Below are positions 32,635-40,763 of a DNA stretch of 64,000 nucleotides, one piece after another (position 1 is the first letter of the stretch; each line of letters begins with the position of its first letter). The position numbers and the translations under genes are program-made. Under the pieces are notes generated by a model, which saw only the letters and a program-made list of their open reading frames with translations, was not told the origin of the DNA and made no database searches. The stretch is from Gammaproteobacteria bacterium (GTDB lineage: Bacteria > Pseudomonadota > Gammaproteobacteria > Steroidobacterales > Woeseiaceae). The stretch covers positions 39,438-103,437 of the forward strand of contig JAOTWB010000006.1 of the NCBI GenBank assembly GCA_029863125.1. Reading direction: 5' to 3'.

Positions 32635-33422
32635 TTGACGTCTTTAACAGCTACGAGGGCGAACTGCCGCTCCTGATCAGCGTGCCGCACGACGGTTGGC
32701 ACCTGCCGGGAGAACTGCAGGGTCGCATGAGCAAAATCGGGCTCACGCTTCCGGATACCGACTGGCACGTTGCCGAGCTCTATGACTTTGCGCGCGATCT
32801 CGGTGCGTCGATGCTGGTGGCAAACTTCTCGCGCTACGTCGTTGACCTCAATCGCTCGGCCTCGGATGAGGAGCTTTATCCGGGCCAGCTTGTTACGGGC
32901 CTTTGCCCGGAGCAGACGTTTTCCGGCGAGGATATCTACTCGTCGCGTGGTGTCACGGAGCAAGAGAAAGCCGATCGTTTGTCGAAATACTGGCGGCCCT
33001 ATCATACGTACATTGATGCAGCGCTTGCGGCAATGCGGGCCGAGCACGGCTACGCGCTGCTTTGGGATGCACACTCGATTCCAAGTCTGGTGCCGCGCCT
33101 TTTTGACGGCGAGCTGCCCGAACTCAATATCGGGACCAACGACGGCAAGAGCTGCGCCGCCGCGATGCAAGCGGCCGTCGCGGACATTGCCAGCGCCAGT
33201 CCATACAGCGTCGCTGTCAATGGGCGCTTTAAAGGAGGCTACATCACGCGCCATTACGGCCGTCCGGACGACGGTGTTCACGCCATTCAGCTGGAGATCG
33301 CTCAGCGAGCTTATATGGACGAGGCGACGACCGTTTTCGATGCAGAAAAGGCGGGGCGCCTCCGGGAAACGCTGCGCCGGATACTCGAGGCGTACGTCGA
33401 TGCCGCCCGCGAGCTGGCATGA
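32631..33422 (+). CDS. hutG: N-formylglutamate deformylase
   Basis: HutG hydrolyses N-formyl-L-glutamate to formate and glutamate, the last step of the five-step pathway; the formate could be oxidised by the formate dehydrogenase encoded 5 kb downstream. The 263-residue protein belongs to the N-formylglutamate amidohydrolase family: LLISVPHDGWHLP, DTDWHVAELY, NLNRSASD-like VDLNRSASDEELYPGQ, LLWDAHSIPS and GGYITRHYGRP are visible, with metal-binding His and Asp residues. The GTG start at 32631 overlaps the hutH stop. It is the last gene of the rightward hut operon. Confidence 0.93.
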   Translation: MIDVFNSYEGELPLLISVPHDGWHLPGELQGRMSKIGLTLPDTDWHVAELYDFARDLGASMLVANFSRYVVDLNRSASDEELYPGQLVTGLCPEQTFSGEDIYSSRGVTEQEKADRLSKYWRPYHTYIDAALAAMRAEHGYALLWDAHSIPSLVPRLFDGELPELNIGTNDGKSCAAAMQAAVADIASASPYSVAVNGRFKGGYITRHYGRPDDGVHAIQLEIAQRAYMDEATTVFDAEKAGRLRETLRRILEAYVDAARELA

Positions 33423-33546
33423 GGCGTGAAGAATTCAGCGGTGGTTCAGGGGCAGGGAAATACGCTGCCTGTGACAGTTTGGGCTATTATTGCCCTCCAT
33501 CGGCGGGCCCAGCGGCCCGATTGCAGTATTTACGGGAATCTGAGTA

Positions 33547-34098
33547 ATGATCAAGACAAGTAAAGTTCTGCGCCCGTGGGCGCTGGTTGTGGCGCTGCTG
33601 TGTGCCACATCGGTTCTGGCCGCGTCGGCGGACAAGATAAACCGGGAGGCTAGTAAAGCACTGCAGGTATTCAAGGAAGATATCAGTGGTGCGGATGCAT
33701 TCCTCAGCCAGGCGGCCGGCTACCTCGTGTTTCCGCGCGTTATTAAAGTTGGCGTGGGCGTGGGCGCGGAGACAGGCGAGGGCGTGCTGCGTGTTGGCGG
33801 CTCCACGGTGGCTTACTATCGTACGACCAGCGGATCGATCGGGTTTCAGCTTGGCGCGCAAGCGAAATCGATTGTCATCGCGTTCATGACGCGCGAGTCA
33901 CTCGACAAGTTTCGTAGCTCAAGCGGCTGGAAAGTGGGCGTAGACGGATCGGTCGCGCTGATCGACCTCGGTGTCGGCAAAACCATCGATACGGACAACG
34001 TCAGGGATCCGGTAGTTGGCTTTATCTTTGGCTCCAAGGGGCTGATGTACAACCTCACGCTCGAAGGATCCAAGTTTACGAAACTCGATAAGTCCTGA
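33547..34098 (+). CDS. SYLF/YSC84 domain lipid-binding secreted protein
   Basis: This 183-residue protein has a Sec signal peptide (about residues 1-25, cleavage after VLAAS) and a SYLF (DUF500) domain over the rest: GYLVFPRVIKVGVGVGAETGEGVL, then GSIGFQLGAQAKSIVIAFM and DPVVGFIFGSKGLMYNL. Eukaryotic SYLF proteins bind phosphoinositides; bacterial ones are periplasmic or surface proteins of unclear role. The length is typical. It is preceded by a 124-base gap after hutG and followed 4 bases later by a small membrane protein gene, probably in the same transcript. Confidence 0.87.
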   Translation: MIKTSKVLRPWALVVALLCATSVLAASADKINREASKALQVFKEDISGADAFLSQAAGYLVFPRVIKVGVGVGAETGEGVLRVGGSTVAYYRTTSGSIGFQLGAQAKSIVIAFMTRESLDKFRSSSGWKVGVDGSVALIDLGVGKTIDTDNVRDPVVGFIFGSKGLMYNLTLEGSKFTKLDKS

Positions 34099-34102
34099 TC
34101 GC

Positions 34103-34537
34103 TTGGCTGACGAACCTGCACCAAAGGCAAGTCGTAATCGCTCCATGAGCCAGCTCATCGGCGACGGCGCGCGTGTCCTGCCGGAGAAGTCACATGGCTG
34201 GTTTCGCGACTGGTTTCGCAAGGTCTGGAAAGTTCGCGGTGGCGGCCTTTATGCGCTCGGCTTCGCCGTGTCTTTTATTATTTTTGAAGTGGGCTCGCTG
34301 GGCGACGACATTCTGGGTATCGGCAGCCTGTTTAACGGCCAGGCTGTCGATTTTGTCATTCAGTTCTTCATCGACTCGCTGACGAACACCATCAAAGCGT
34401 TCGTGTGGCCCGTTTATGTTGTGCAGGCCGCCCCGCCGTGGGGGGCGCTAGGCTTAGGGCTCGCGTATCTGGGTTTCAGCAAGTTTCTGAAACCGCCCAT
34501 CGATCGATGGTTGTTTCCTGAAGATTCGACAGGCTAA
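34103..34537 (+). CDS. Small membrane protein of unknown function
   Basis: This 144-residue protein has a basic N-terminal region (about 1-45) followed by two or three hydrophobic segments (about 49-68, 75-105 and 112-128) and should sit in the inner membrane. The start is taken as TTG 34103, 4 bases after the SYLF gene stop; ATG 34145 is an alternative that would remove 14 residues. I do not recognise the family. Codon use is like the neighbours. Tight spacing to the SYLF gene suggests one transcript, but no functional link can be drawn. Confidence 0.68.
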   Translation: MADEPAPKASRNRSMSQLIGDGARVLPEKSHGWFRDWFRKVWKVRGGGLYALGFAVSFIIFEVGSLGDDILGIGSLFNGQAVDFVIQFFIDSLTNTIKAFVWPVYVVQAAPPWGALGLGLAYLGFSKFLKPPIDRWLFPEDSTG

Positions 34538-34556
34538 GAATTTCCGTTGACGTGTG

Positions 34557-35072
34557 TCAGGCCTCTGGCTTCGAACTTGTGCAAGTTTGCTGCCGCGCCG
34601 CATTCCGAAACAGCCAGGCAGCTAATAACCACAGTGCGACGAAGAAGCCCGTCAGCATCAGGATGTCTTCGGGCCATATCGGCGCGGTGGAACCCAACCC
34701 GAAGATCAGTGCGACCACGGCGACCGCTACCTGAGCGATTGCCGTCGCGAACAAAGCGCGTGCCATTCCACGTGGTTGGAAGCGTGCGATGATGGCACCG
34801 ATGATTCCAACGGCGAGCACTCCGAAAAAAATCAGGTTGGCATCGTTGCTCTCATTCCCGATGATGCCGACTGCGCCGTTCACCCAGATGAGGATGAATG
34901 CCGCCGCAAGCGCAACGCAAACGGCGAGCCGGTACGCTGCACTGCTAGCCGCCCGCTTCGCTAGCGTATAAATGACGGCGGCGCCTGCCAGCATGGCACC
35001 GAAGATGGTGAAATCGACAACATCCCAGTCCACGACATCCTCCCAGGTCACGCTGTCCGGTGACCCTGTCAT
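34557..35072 (-). CDS. Five-helix membrane protein of unknown function
   Basis: This 171-residue protein is mostly hydrophobic with about five transmembrane segments (beginning TIFGAMLAGAAVIYTLA, then CVALAAAFILIWVNGAVG, NLIFFGVLAVGIIGAIIARF, FATAIAQVAVAVVALIFGLG and DILMLTGFFVALWLLAAWLF). The pattern resembles uncharacterised inner-membrane proteins seen in many proteobacteria, in which a TM-TM pair surrounds a WVNGAVGIIG-like segment. ATG 35072 is chosen; a TTG at 35090 is also in frame. It is convergent with the preceding small membrane protein gene, 19 bases away. No function can be assigned. Confidence 0.72.
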   Translation of the reverse strand: MTGSPDSVTWEDVVDWDVVDFTIFGAMLAGAAVIYTLAKRAASSAAYRLAVCVALAAAFILIWVNGAVGIIGNESNDANLIFFGVLAVGIIGAIIARFQPRGMARALFATAIAQVAVAVVALIFGLGSTAPIWPEDILMLTGFFVALWLLAAWLFRNAARQQTCTSSKPEA

Positions 35073-35126
35073 CGAGTCAAAAACCGTCAAATTTGGGGCG
35101 AGATCCTGCGGCTAGCGTGTCCGTTT

Positions 35127-35144
35127 CCGGCCGCTAACGGCCGG
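35127..35144. repeat. Perfect short GC palindrome
   Basis: CCGGCCG and CGGCCGG form a perfect 7-bp stem around a CTAA loop in the gap between the membrane-protein gene and the basic-protein gene. No T run follows on either strand. It resembles REP-type intergenic palindromes, but only one copy was seen in the window. Confidence 0.5.
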
Positions 35145-35227
35145 TCGTTGAACCCATTTCCGGTGACGGGGAACAGACTACTTTAGACGAAAGCCGCCGC
35201 GAAGCGCCAGAGGTCATTAGCGCTCAC

Positions 35228-35256
35228 GGGCACGCGGCTTCTTCGGCCGCGTGCCC
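35228..35256 (-). terminator. Strong GC hairpin after the histone-like gene
   Basis: A perfect 11-bp stem (GGGCACGCGGC with its complement) closes a 7-base loop, 46 bases beyond the stop of the basic protein gene. It is a likely transcript end or 3' stabiliser, although it lacks a U run on the minus strand. Confidence 0.5.
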
Positions 35257-35302
35257 CGGTTTCGGTGGCGGCATCCCGGCGGCTCATGCACCGGGCTCCT
35301 GC

Positions 35303-35914
35303 TTAAGCTCTGCGGGCCGTTTTTCTGCGGGCCGGCGCTTTTTTCCTCGCGGTTTTTTTACGAGCCGGCGCTTTTTTCCTGGCCGTCTTTCGTCGTGCCG
35401 GTGCCTTTTCCCTGGTCGCCTTCTTCTTCGTCACTTTTTTCTTGGCCGCTTTTTTCCTGGTCGCTTTCTTTTTCTTGGCGGTCTTTTTCTTCTTGGCTTT
35501 TTTCTTCGCAGCGGGCTTACCGGCGAATTGGCGGCGAACCTTTGCGAGCGCCCGGTCGACATGCAGCGCGTGCGACAGGTGAGCACGGGCTTTCCCCAGG
35601 TCGTCCATTACGGGTGCAAGGTCTTTGCGAAATTGAGCCGCATCACTCTTCGCCCCGTCGAGCATTTTTTCGAGATTGCGGATCTGTTTTCTCAGCTCCC
35701 GTTTCGCTTTGTTGGCCGTGGTGTTTGCCAGTCTTTCGCTCTTCTTCTGGAGTTGAGCGCGGGCTCGCTTGGCGCGAGTGTTGGCGCGAGTGATTTCTCT
35801 GCGCAAAGCCTTGCGCCGCCGATCCAGCTCTTTGGTGGCGCTTTTCGCCGTGGCTAGGAATTGCTTCTTGGTCTTCTGCAGGTTCTTTTCGAGTTCGCTC
35901 AGTGCTTTGGTCAC
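35303..35914 (-). CDS. Histone H1/AlgP-like basic protein with coiled coil
   Basis: This 203-residue protein has two parts. Residues 1-130 are charged and helical (a likely coiled coil, with QKTKKQFLATAKSATKEL and KAKRELRKQIRNLEKML). Residues 133-203 are almost only Lys, Ala, Arg, Thr and Pro and end in three 11-residue KAPARRKTARK-type repeats. This composition is that of histone H1-like or AlgP-like proteins, which bind DNA through the basic tail. Nucleoid binding or gene regulation is an inference. Start ATG 35914. Repeat number often varies between strains in such genes. Confidence 0.78.
   Translation of the reverse strand: MTKALSELEKNLQKTKKQFLATAKSATKELDRRRKALRREITRANTRAKRARAQLQKKSERLANTTANKAKRELRKQIRNLEKMLDGAKSDAAQFRKDLAPVMDDLGKARAHLSHALHVDRALAKVRRQFAGKPAAKKKAKKKKTAKKKKATRKKAAKKKVTKKKATREKAPARRKTARKKAPARKKTARKKAPARRKTARRA
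35309..35407 (-). repeat. Three 33-bp tandem coding repeats in the histone-like gene
   Basis: Residues 170-180, 181-191 and 192-202 of the basic protein are near-identical 11-residue units, giving 3 x 33 bases of imperfect tandem repeat at the DNA level. Such arrays can change copy number by slippage or recombination. Confidence 0.7.
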
Positions 35915-35996
35915 GGTATTGCCTCCCTAAAAACACGGTGTCGCGACAGCAACAATAACAGGGATTCAGTCGGGATTCTGTAATGGAAAGCCGCAG

Positions 35997-37907
35997 TTAA
36001 CCAACGGTTTTGCCCAACAGTCGATGCGCGGCGACAAGAGCGATCGCGGCAGCAGGCAGCAACAGGTACCACGGCAGTCCGAACCCGGCCGGGAGAACAC
36101 CGATGAGTAGCGCCGCCGTACCGCCTAACATCGCATACGGCAACTGCGTACGCACGTGATCCATGTGGTCGCAGCCGGTTGCAATTGAAGAAAGAACCGT
36201 AGTGTCGGAAATTGGCGAGCAATGATCGGCCCAGACGGCGCCTGTGAGAACACAGGCTATGCAGGAATACAGAATGTGCATGTGCTCCGCATCTGCGATT
36301 CCTTTGGTTTGCAGGACCGCCCAGCACAGCGGGATGACCAGGGGCATAAGAATGGCCATCACGCCCCAGCTCGAACCTGAGGCAAAGGCCGTGGCGCCGG
36401 CTAACAGGAAAATAACCGCCGGCAGACTGTACGGCGACAGCGAGTCGCCCAATACGCTAATGAGGTACGGTGCGGTCTGCAAAACGGCGGCAACGTCGGC
36501 GATCGCCCACGCCAGAATCAGCAATACGAGACCGGTCATCATGAAGCGGGCGCCGGCCAACCACGCATTGATGGTTTCATCCAGCGTCAGCAGGCGCTGT
36601 CCCAGCGACAGCAGGGCAGCCATGAAGCTGCCCAGCAGCGATGCCCATATAAGAACCGAGTACGCGTTGGCGCTGCCGATGATATCCGTCATCGTTTCGC
36701 CTTCGCCGCTGATGAACAGGCCGATAATCACGGTCGAGACCATGGTTACGATCGGCAGCACGGCGTTGATTGCCCGGCACGGGATTATTTCCTTGTGATA
36801 AAACTCGTCGCCCGACTTATCGGTGCTTTTCGCCGACGCCTTGCGCACCACCTCGCCACTGTGGCGCGCACGCGTCTCGGCCTTGTACATCGGACCAAAA
36901 TCCTTGCCCGTGTAGACAACCAGGAAGACGAAGAAAATCGCAAGGAAAGGGTAAAAGCTGTAGGGAATCGAATTCAGGAACAGCATGTACGGCGTTTGGT
37001 CGATGCCGTCCAGCCCCTTGATGGCAGAATCGATCAACCCAACCTGGAAGCCGATCCAGGTAGTAATGACGGCAATCGTTGAAACCGGTGCGGCTGTGGA
37101 GTCTACGAGGTACGCCAGTTTTTCGCGCGAGATATGCAGCTTGTCGCTCATGGGACGCGTCGCGTTGCCGACGATCATCGTGTTGGCGTAATCGTCGAAG
37201 AAGATCGCCAAACCGAGCGTTGCGACCACGCCTTGCCCGCGCCGTGGGCTGCTGGCGAACGGCATGATGCGATCAACAATGCCGACCATGCCGCCGTTGC
37301 GCGAGATCACGCCCACCATTCCGCCGATCAGGAACGTGAAAATCATGATGGCCATGTGGTCTGGGTCGACTGCGGTATTGAGGATGTAAATCGTGCCGGT
37401 TTCAAAAAAACCGCGAAATGCACCGGACCAGGTCATGCCATTGATGGCCCACGCGCCGACCACGAGGCCGATGAACAGGGCGGGAATCACCGAGCGCAGC
37501 ACAAAAGCCAGCAGAATCGCGACGAGCGGAGGCAATATCGACACCGCGGCCGGGATTATCGGGATTTCTGTTTGCAGGATCTCCGTGCCGTTGCGCAGAA
37601 CCTCGACGCGGGTAGTGCCGGTCTCCGCGACCGTAATGCCGGTAGCAGAAAGGCCCGTTCCCGTACCGGCAGCGACTTTTTTTCCGTTCAGCAACAGCTC
37701 GATGCGACTGCCGGCCGGCAGGTCATCGACCCTGATGTCGAAAGCGACGTTGGTCAGCAGCACTTTGGGCGCGTCGAGCGTGGCGTCGGCGGCCAGGGCT
37801 GTCGGGCCGATGAAAAGGAACACGAGGGACGCGAGAATGCCCGCCAGGCTTGCGGTCGTTAGGCGATTCAGAGTCTTCCCCCTTGTACTTATTTCTGTGC
37901 GGGTCAC
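35997..37907 (-). CDS. NhaC-family Na+/H+ antiporter with N-terminal extracytoplasmic domain
   Basis: This 636-residue protein has a signal-like N-terminus (about 1-40), a beta-rich stretch at about 41-118 that looks like an Ig-type periplasmic domain (RVDDLPAGSRIELLLNGKKVAAG), and then a membrane domain from residue 120 with the NhaC-family features FFDDYANTMIVGNATRPMSD and GAVWADHCSPISDTTVLSS. The extension is unusual for classical NhaC, which is about 450-500 residues. The start is GTG 37907. It lies 21 bases behind fdsA, so it is probably the last gene of the formate dehydrogenase operon. The ion exchanged (Na+/H+ or another, such as malate/lactate forms) is not certain. Confidence 0.85.
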   Translation of the reverse strand: MTRTEISTRGKTLNRLTTASLAGILASLVFLFIGPTALAADATLDAPKVLLTNVAFDIRVDDLPAGSRIELLLNGKKVAAGTGTGLSATGITVAETGTTRVEVLRNGTEILQTEIPIIPAAVSILPPLVAILLAFVLRSVIPALFIGLVVGAWAINGMTWSGAFRGFFETGTIYILNTAVDPDHMAIMIFTFLIGGMVGVISRNGGMVGIVDRIMPFASSPRRGQGVVATLGLAIFFDDYANTMIVGNATRPMSDKLHISREKLAYLVDSTAAPVSTIAVITTWIGFQVGLIDSAIKGLDGIDQTPYMLFLNSIPYSFYPFLAIFFVFLVVYTGKDFGPMYKAETRARHSGEVVRKASAKSTDKSGDEFYHKEIIPCRAINAVLPIVTMVSTVIIGLFISGEGETMTDIIGSANAYSVLIWASLLGSFMAALLSLGQRLLTLDETINAWLAGARFMMTGLVLLILAWAIADVAAVLQTAPYLISVLGDSLSPYSLPAVIFLLAGATAFASGSSWGVMAILMPLVIPLCWAVLQTKGIADAEHMHILYSCIACVLTGAVWADHCSPISDTTVLSSIATGCDHMDHVRTQLPYAMLGGTAALLIGVLPAGFGLPWYLLLPAAAIALVAAHRLLGKTVG

Positions 37908-37928
37908 TCGCGTTCGCCGCCGATCGAA

Positions 37929-40763
37929 TCAGTTCGTTTCGACGATCTTGCCCTGTTGGCGCGCGCGGGCTGCAAAGTCTTCCTGCCAGCCCGAACGATG
38001 CGATGCCGGCGCAATCTGGACCGCAGTGACCTTGTACTCGGGGCAATTGGTTGCCCAGTCGCTGTATTCCGTCGTCACGACATTGGCGCCGGTTTCCGGG
38101 TTGTGAAACGTGGTGTACACGACTCCCGGTTTTACGCGCGTCGTTATCTTGGCGCGCAAGGTAATGTCGCCCTTGCGGCTCGCGAGCGCGACCAGTTCGC
38201 CGTCGCGAATGCCGCGTGTCTCGGCATCGTGTGGATGGACCTCCAGCAAATCTTCTTCGTACCAGACGTTGTTCGCCGTCCGCCGGGTCTGCGCGCCAAC
38301 ATTGTATTGCGACAGGATTCGTCCGGTAGTCAGCAGTAGCGGGAACCTGCGGTTGGTGCGCTCTTCTGTTGGCACGTAGTCCGTTTCTACGAACAGGCCT
38401 TTGCCGCGCACGAAATGGTCGATATGCATGATCGGCGTGCCCATTGGCGCCTCGTCATTACAGGGCCACTGCACGCTACCGACTTCATCGAGGAACCGGA
38501 AACTGACGTTGCTGAATGTCGGCGTCAGTTCGGCGATCTCGTCCATGATTCCGGCCGCATTGTCGTAGTGCATCGGGTAGCCCATCGCAATGCAAAGTTC
38601 CTGCGTGATCCGCCACTCATCCTTGCCTTGCTGAGCTTCCATGACCGGACGTACACGGTTAATGCGGCGCTCGGCGTTGATGAACGTACCGTCTTTTTCG
38701 AGAAACGAAGTGCCCGGCAGGAACACGTGCGCGAATTTTGCCGTTTCATTGAGGAACAGGTCCTGAACGACAATGCACTCCATGTTGCTCAATGCGGCCT
38801 CGACGTGATGCGTATTCGGATCAGACTGGGCGAGATCTTCGCCCTGGATGTACATACCCTTGAATTGACCGGCGCAGGCGGCGTCAAACATGTTCGGTAT
38901 GCGCAAGCCCGGTTCGGGGTCGATCGTGACGCCCCAGTGCTGCTCGAACTGGTTGCGTACCGCATCGTCGGCAACGGGCCGGTAGCCGGCAAGCTCGTGC
39001 GGAAACGACCCCATGTCGCACGAACCCTGGACATTGTTCTGGCCGCGCAGCGGGTTCACGCCAACCCCGGAACGACCAAGGTTGCCCGTCGCCATCGCCA
39101 GATTCGCCATGCCCATGACCATGGTCGAACCCTGGCTGTGCTCGGTAACACCGAGGCCGTAGTAGATCGCCGCGTTCCCGGCACCGCCGTACAGTCGCGC
39201 CGCGGCCCGAATAGTCTCTGCATCGACCCCGGAGATTTTGGCCACTTCTTCGGGGGAATTCTCCGGTCTGAGAATCATGGCCTTCCATGACTCGAAAGAG
39301 TCGACTTCGCAACGTTCGCGTACGTACTCGTCGTCGACCAGCCCCTCTGCAACGATGACATGTGCGAGGGCATTGATGACGGGCACGTTGGTGCCAGGCT
39401 GCAAGGGCAGGTGATAGCTCGCTTCGATATGCGGCGAGCGAACCAGGCCGATTTCACGCGGATCCACGATGATGAGTTTTGCACCCTCGCGCAGTCGCCG
39501 CTTCATTTGCGAGGCGAATACGGGATGAGCGACGGTCGGGTTGGCGCCAATTACCATGATGACGTCTGCATCCATGACGCTGTCGAACGGCTGCGTTCCA
39601 GCCGAGGTGCCGAGCGTGGTCTTGAGTCCGTAGCCGGTCGGCGAGTGGCAGACCCGCGCGCAGGTATCGACGTTGTTATTACCGAACGCCGCGCGAACGA
39701 GTTTTTGCACGACAAACACTTCTTCGTTCGTGCAGCGAGATGATGTGATGCCGCCGATCGACTTTCGTCCGTGCTCTTTCTGTATTTCCCTGAAGCGCCG
39801 CGCCGCATACGAGATTGCCTCTTCCCAGCTGACTTTCCGCCAGGGGTCACTCGTGTTGTCGCGAATCATCGGCTGCATGACGCGATCGCGATGCGACGCA
39901 TATCCCCAGGCAAAACGGCCCTTGACACAGCTGTGGCCGTGATTGGCCTGGCCATCCTTGTATGGCGTCATGCGTACGACCTGGTCGCCCTTCATCTCGG
40001 CCTGGAACGAGCAGCCGACGCCGCAGTAAGCGCAGGTCGTGACGACCTTATGATCGGGCATGCCGTGATCGACGATACTTTTTTCCATGAGTGTGGCCGT
40101 CGGGCAAGCCTGTACACAGGCGCCGCAAGACACGCATTCGGAATCGAGAAAACTCTCGCTGATGCCGGCCGATACTTTCGATTTGAAGCCTCGGCCCTCG
40201 ATCGTCAGCGCGAATGTACCCTGGACCTCGTCACAGGCGCGCACACAGCGTGAGCAGACGATGCACTTGCTCGCATCGAATTGAAAATAGGGATTGCTGG
40301 CATCGACGGTCGCATCGAGATGATTTTCACCGTCGAAGCCGTATCGTACGTCGCGAAGGCCAACAGCGCCGGCCATGTCCTGCAGCTCGCAGTCGCCGTT
40401 TGCCGAACAGGTCAGGCAGTCGAGCGGATGGTCGGAGATATACAGCTCCATGACGTTGCGGCGCATCTTCGCCAGTGCGTCGGTTTGCGTGCGGATTTTC
40501 ATACCGTCTTCGGCAGGCGTCGTGCACGAGGCCGGATAGCCCTTGCGGCCTTCGATTTCCACAAGGCAAAGACGGCAGGAGCCGAAGGGCTTCACGCTGT
40601 CGGTCGCGCAGAGTTTGGGGATGTCGACGCCCGACTCACGGGCCGCGCGCAGGATGCTGGTTCCTTCCCGGACGGTCGCCGGAAGGCCATCAATCTCGAT
40701 CGTGACGGTCTCGCTGCGGCGGCTCGCCGGAGTACCACGGTCAATTTGTCGGGTCTTGTTCAT
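37929..40763 (-). CDS. fdsA: NAD-dependent formate dehydrogenase alpha subunit FdsA (Mo/W-bis-MGD)
   Basis: FdsA oxidises formate to CO2 in the cytoplasm. The 944-residue protein has an N-terminal [2Fe-2S] domain (C52, C63, C66, C80), a HxxxCxxCxxxxxC cluster site (H112, C116, C119, C125), two ferredoxin-type [4Fe-4S] motifs (about 167-221), a further [4Fe-4S] site (C244, C247, C251, C279) and the molybdopterin oxidoreductase domains. The metal ligand is C372, followed by H373 in RVCHSPT, so this is a cysteine and not a selenocysteine enzyme. It overlaps fdsB by 4 bases. Its stop is 21 bases before the antiporter gene. Confidence 0.95.
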   Translation of the reverse strand: MNKTRQIDRGTPASRRSETVTIEIDGLPATVREGTSILRAARESGVDIPKLCATDSVKPFGSCRLCLVEIEGRKGYPASCTTPAEDGMKIRTQTDALAKMRRNVMELYISDHPLDCLTCSANGDCELQDMAGAVGLRDVRYGFDGENHLDATVDASNPYFQFDASKCIVCSRCVRACDEVQGTFALTIEGRGFKSKVSAGISESFLDSECVSCGACVQACPTATLMEKSIVDHGMPDHKVVTTCAYCGVGCSFQAEMKGDQVVRMTPYKDGQANHGHSCVKGRFAWGYASHRDRVMQPMIRDNTSDPWRKVSWEEAISYAARRFREIQKEHGRKSIGGITSSRCTNEEVFVVQKLVRAAFGNNNVDTCARVCHSPTGYGLKTTLGTSAGTQPFDSVMDADVIMVIGANPTVAHPVFASQMKRRLREGAKLIIVDPREIGLVRSPHIEASYHLPLQPGTNVPVINALAHVIVAEGLVDDEYVRERCEVDSFESWKAMILRPENSPEEVAKISGVDAETIRAAARLYGGAGNAAIYYGLGVTEHSQGSTMVMGMANLAMATGNLGRSGVGVNPLRGQNNVQGSCDMGSFPHELAGYRPVADDAVRNQFEQHWGVTIDPEPGLRIPNMFDAACAGQFKGMYIQGEDLAQSDPNTHHVEAALSNMECIVVQDLFLNETAKFAHVFLPGTSFLEKDGTFINAERRINRVRPVMEAQQGKDEWRITQELCIAMGYPMHYDNAAGIMDEIAELTPTFSNVSFRFLDEVGSVQWPCNDEAPMGTPIMHIDHFVRGKGLFVETDYVPTEERTNRRFPLLLTTGRILSQYNVGAQTRRTANNVWYEEDLLEVHPHDAETRGIRDGELVALASRKGDITLRAKITTRVKPGVVYTTFHNPETGANVVTTEYSDWATNCPEYKVTAVQIAPASHRSGWQEDFAARARQQGKIVETN

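Noticed and set aside
39640-39660. Possible selenocysteine site in FdsA
   Set aside because: The codon at the metal-ligand position (residue 372) is an ordinary cysteine codon and there is no in-frame TGA.
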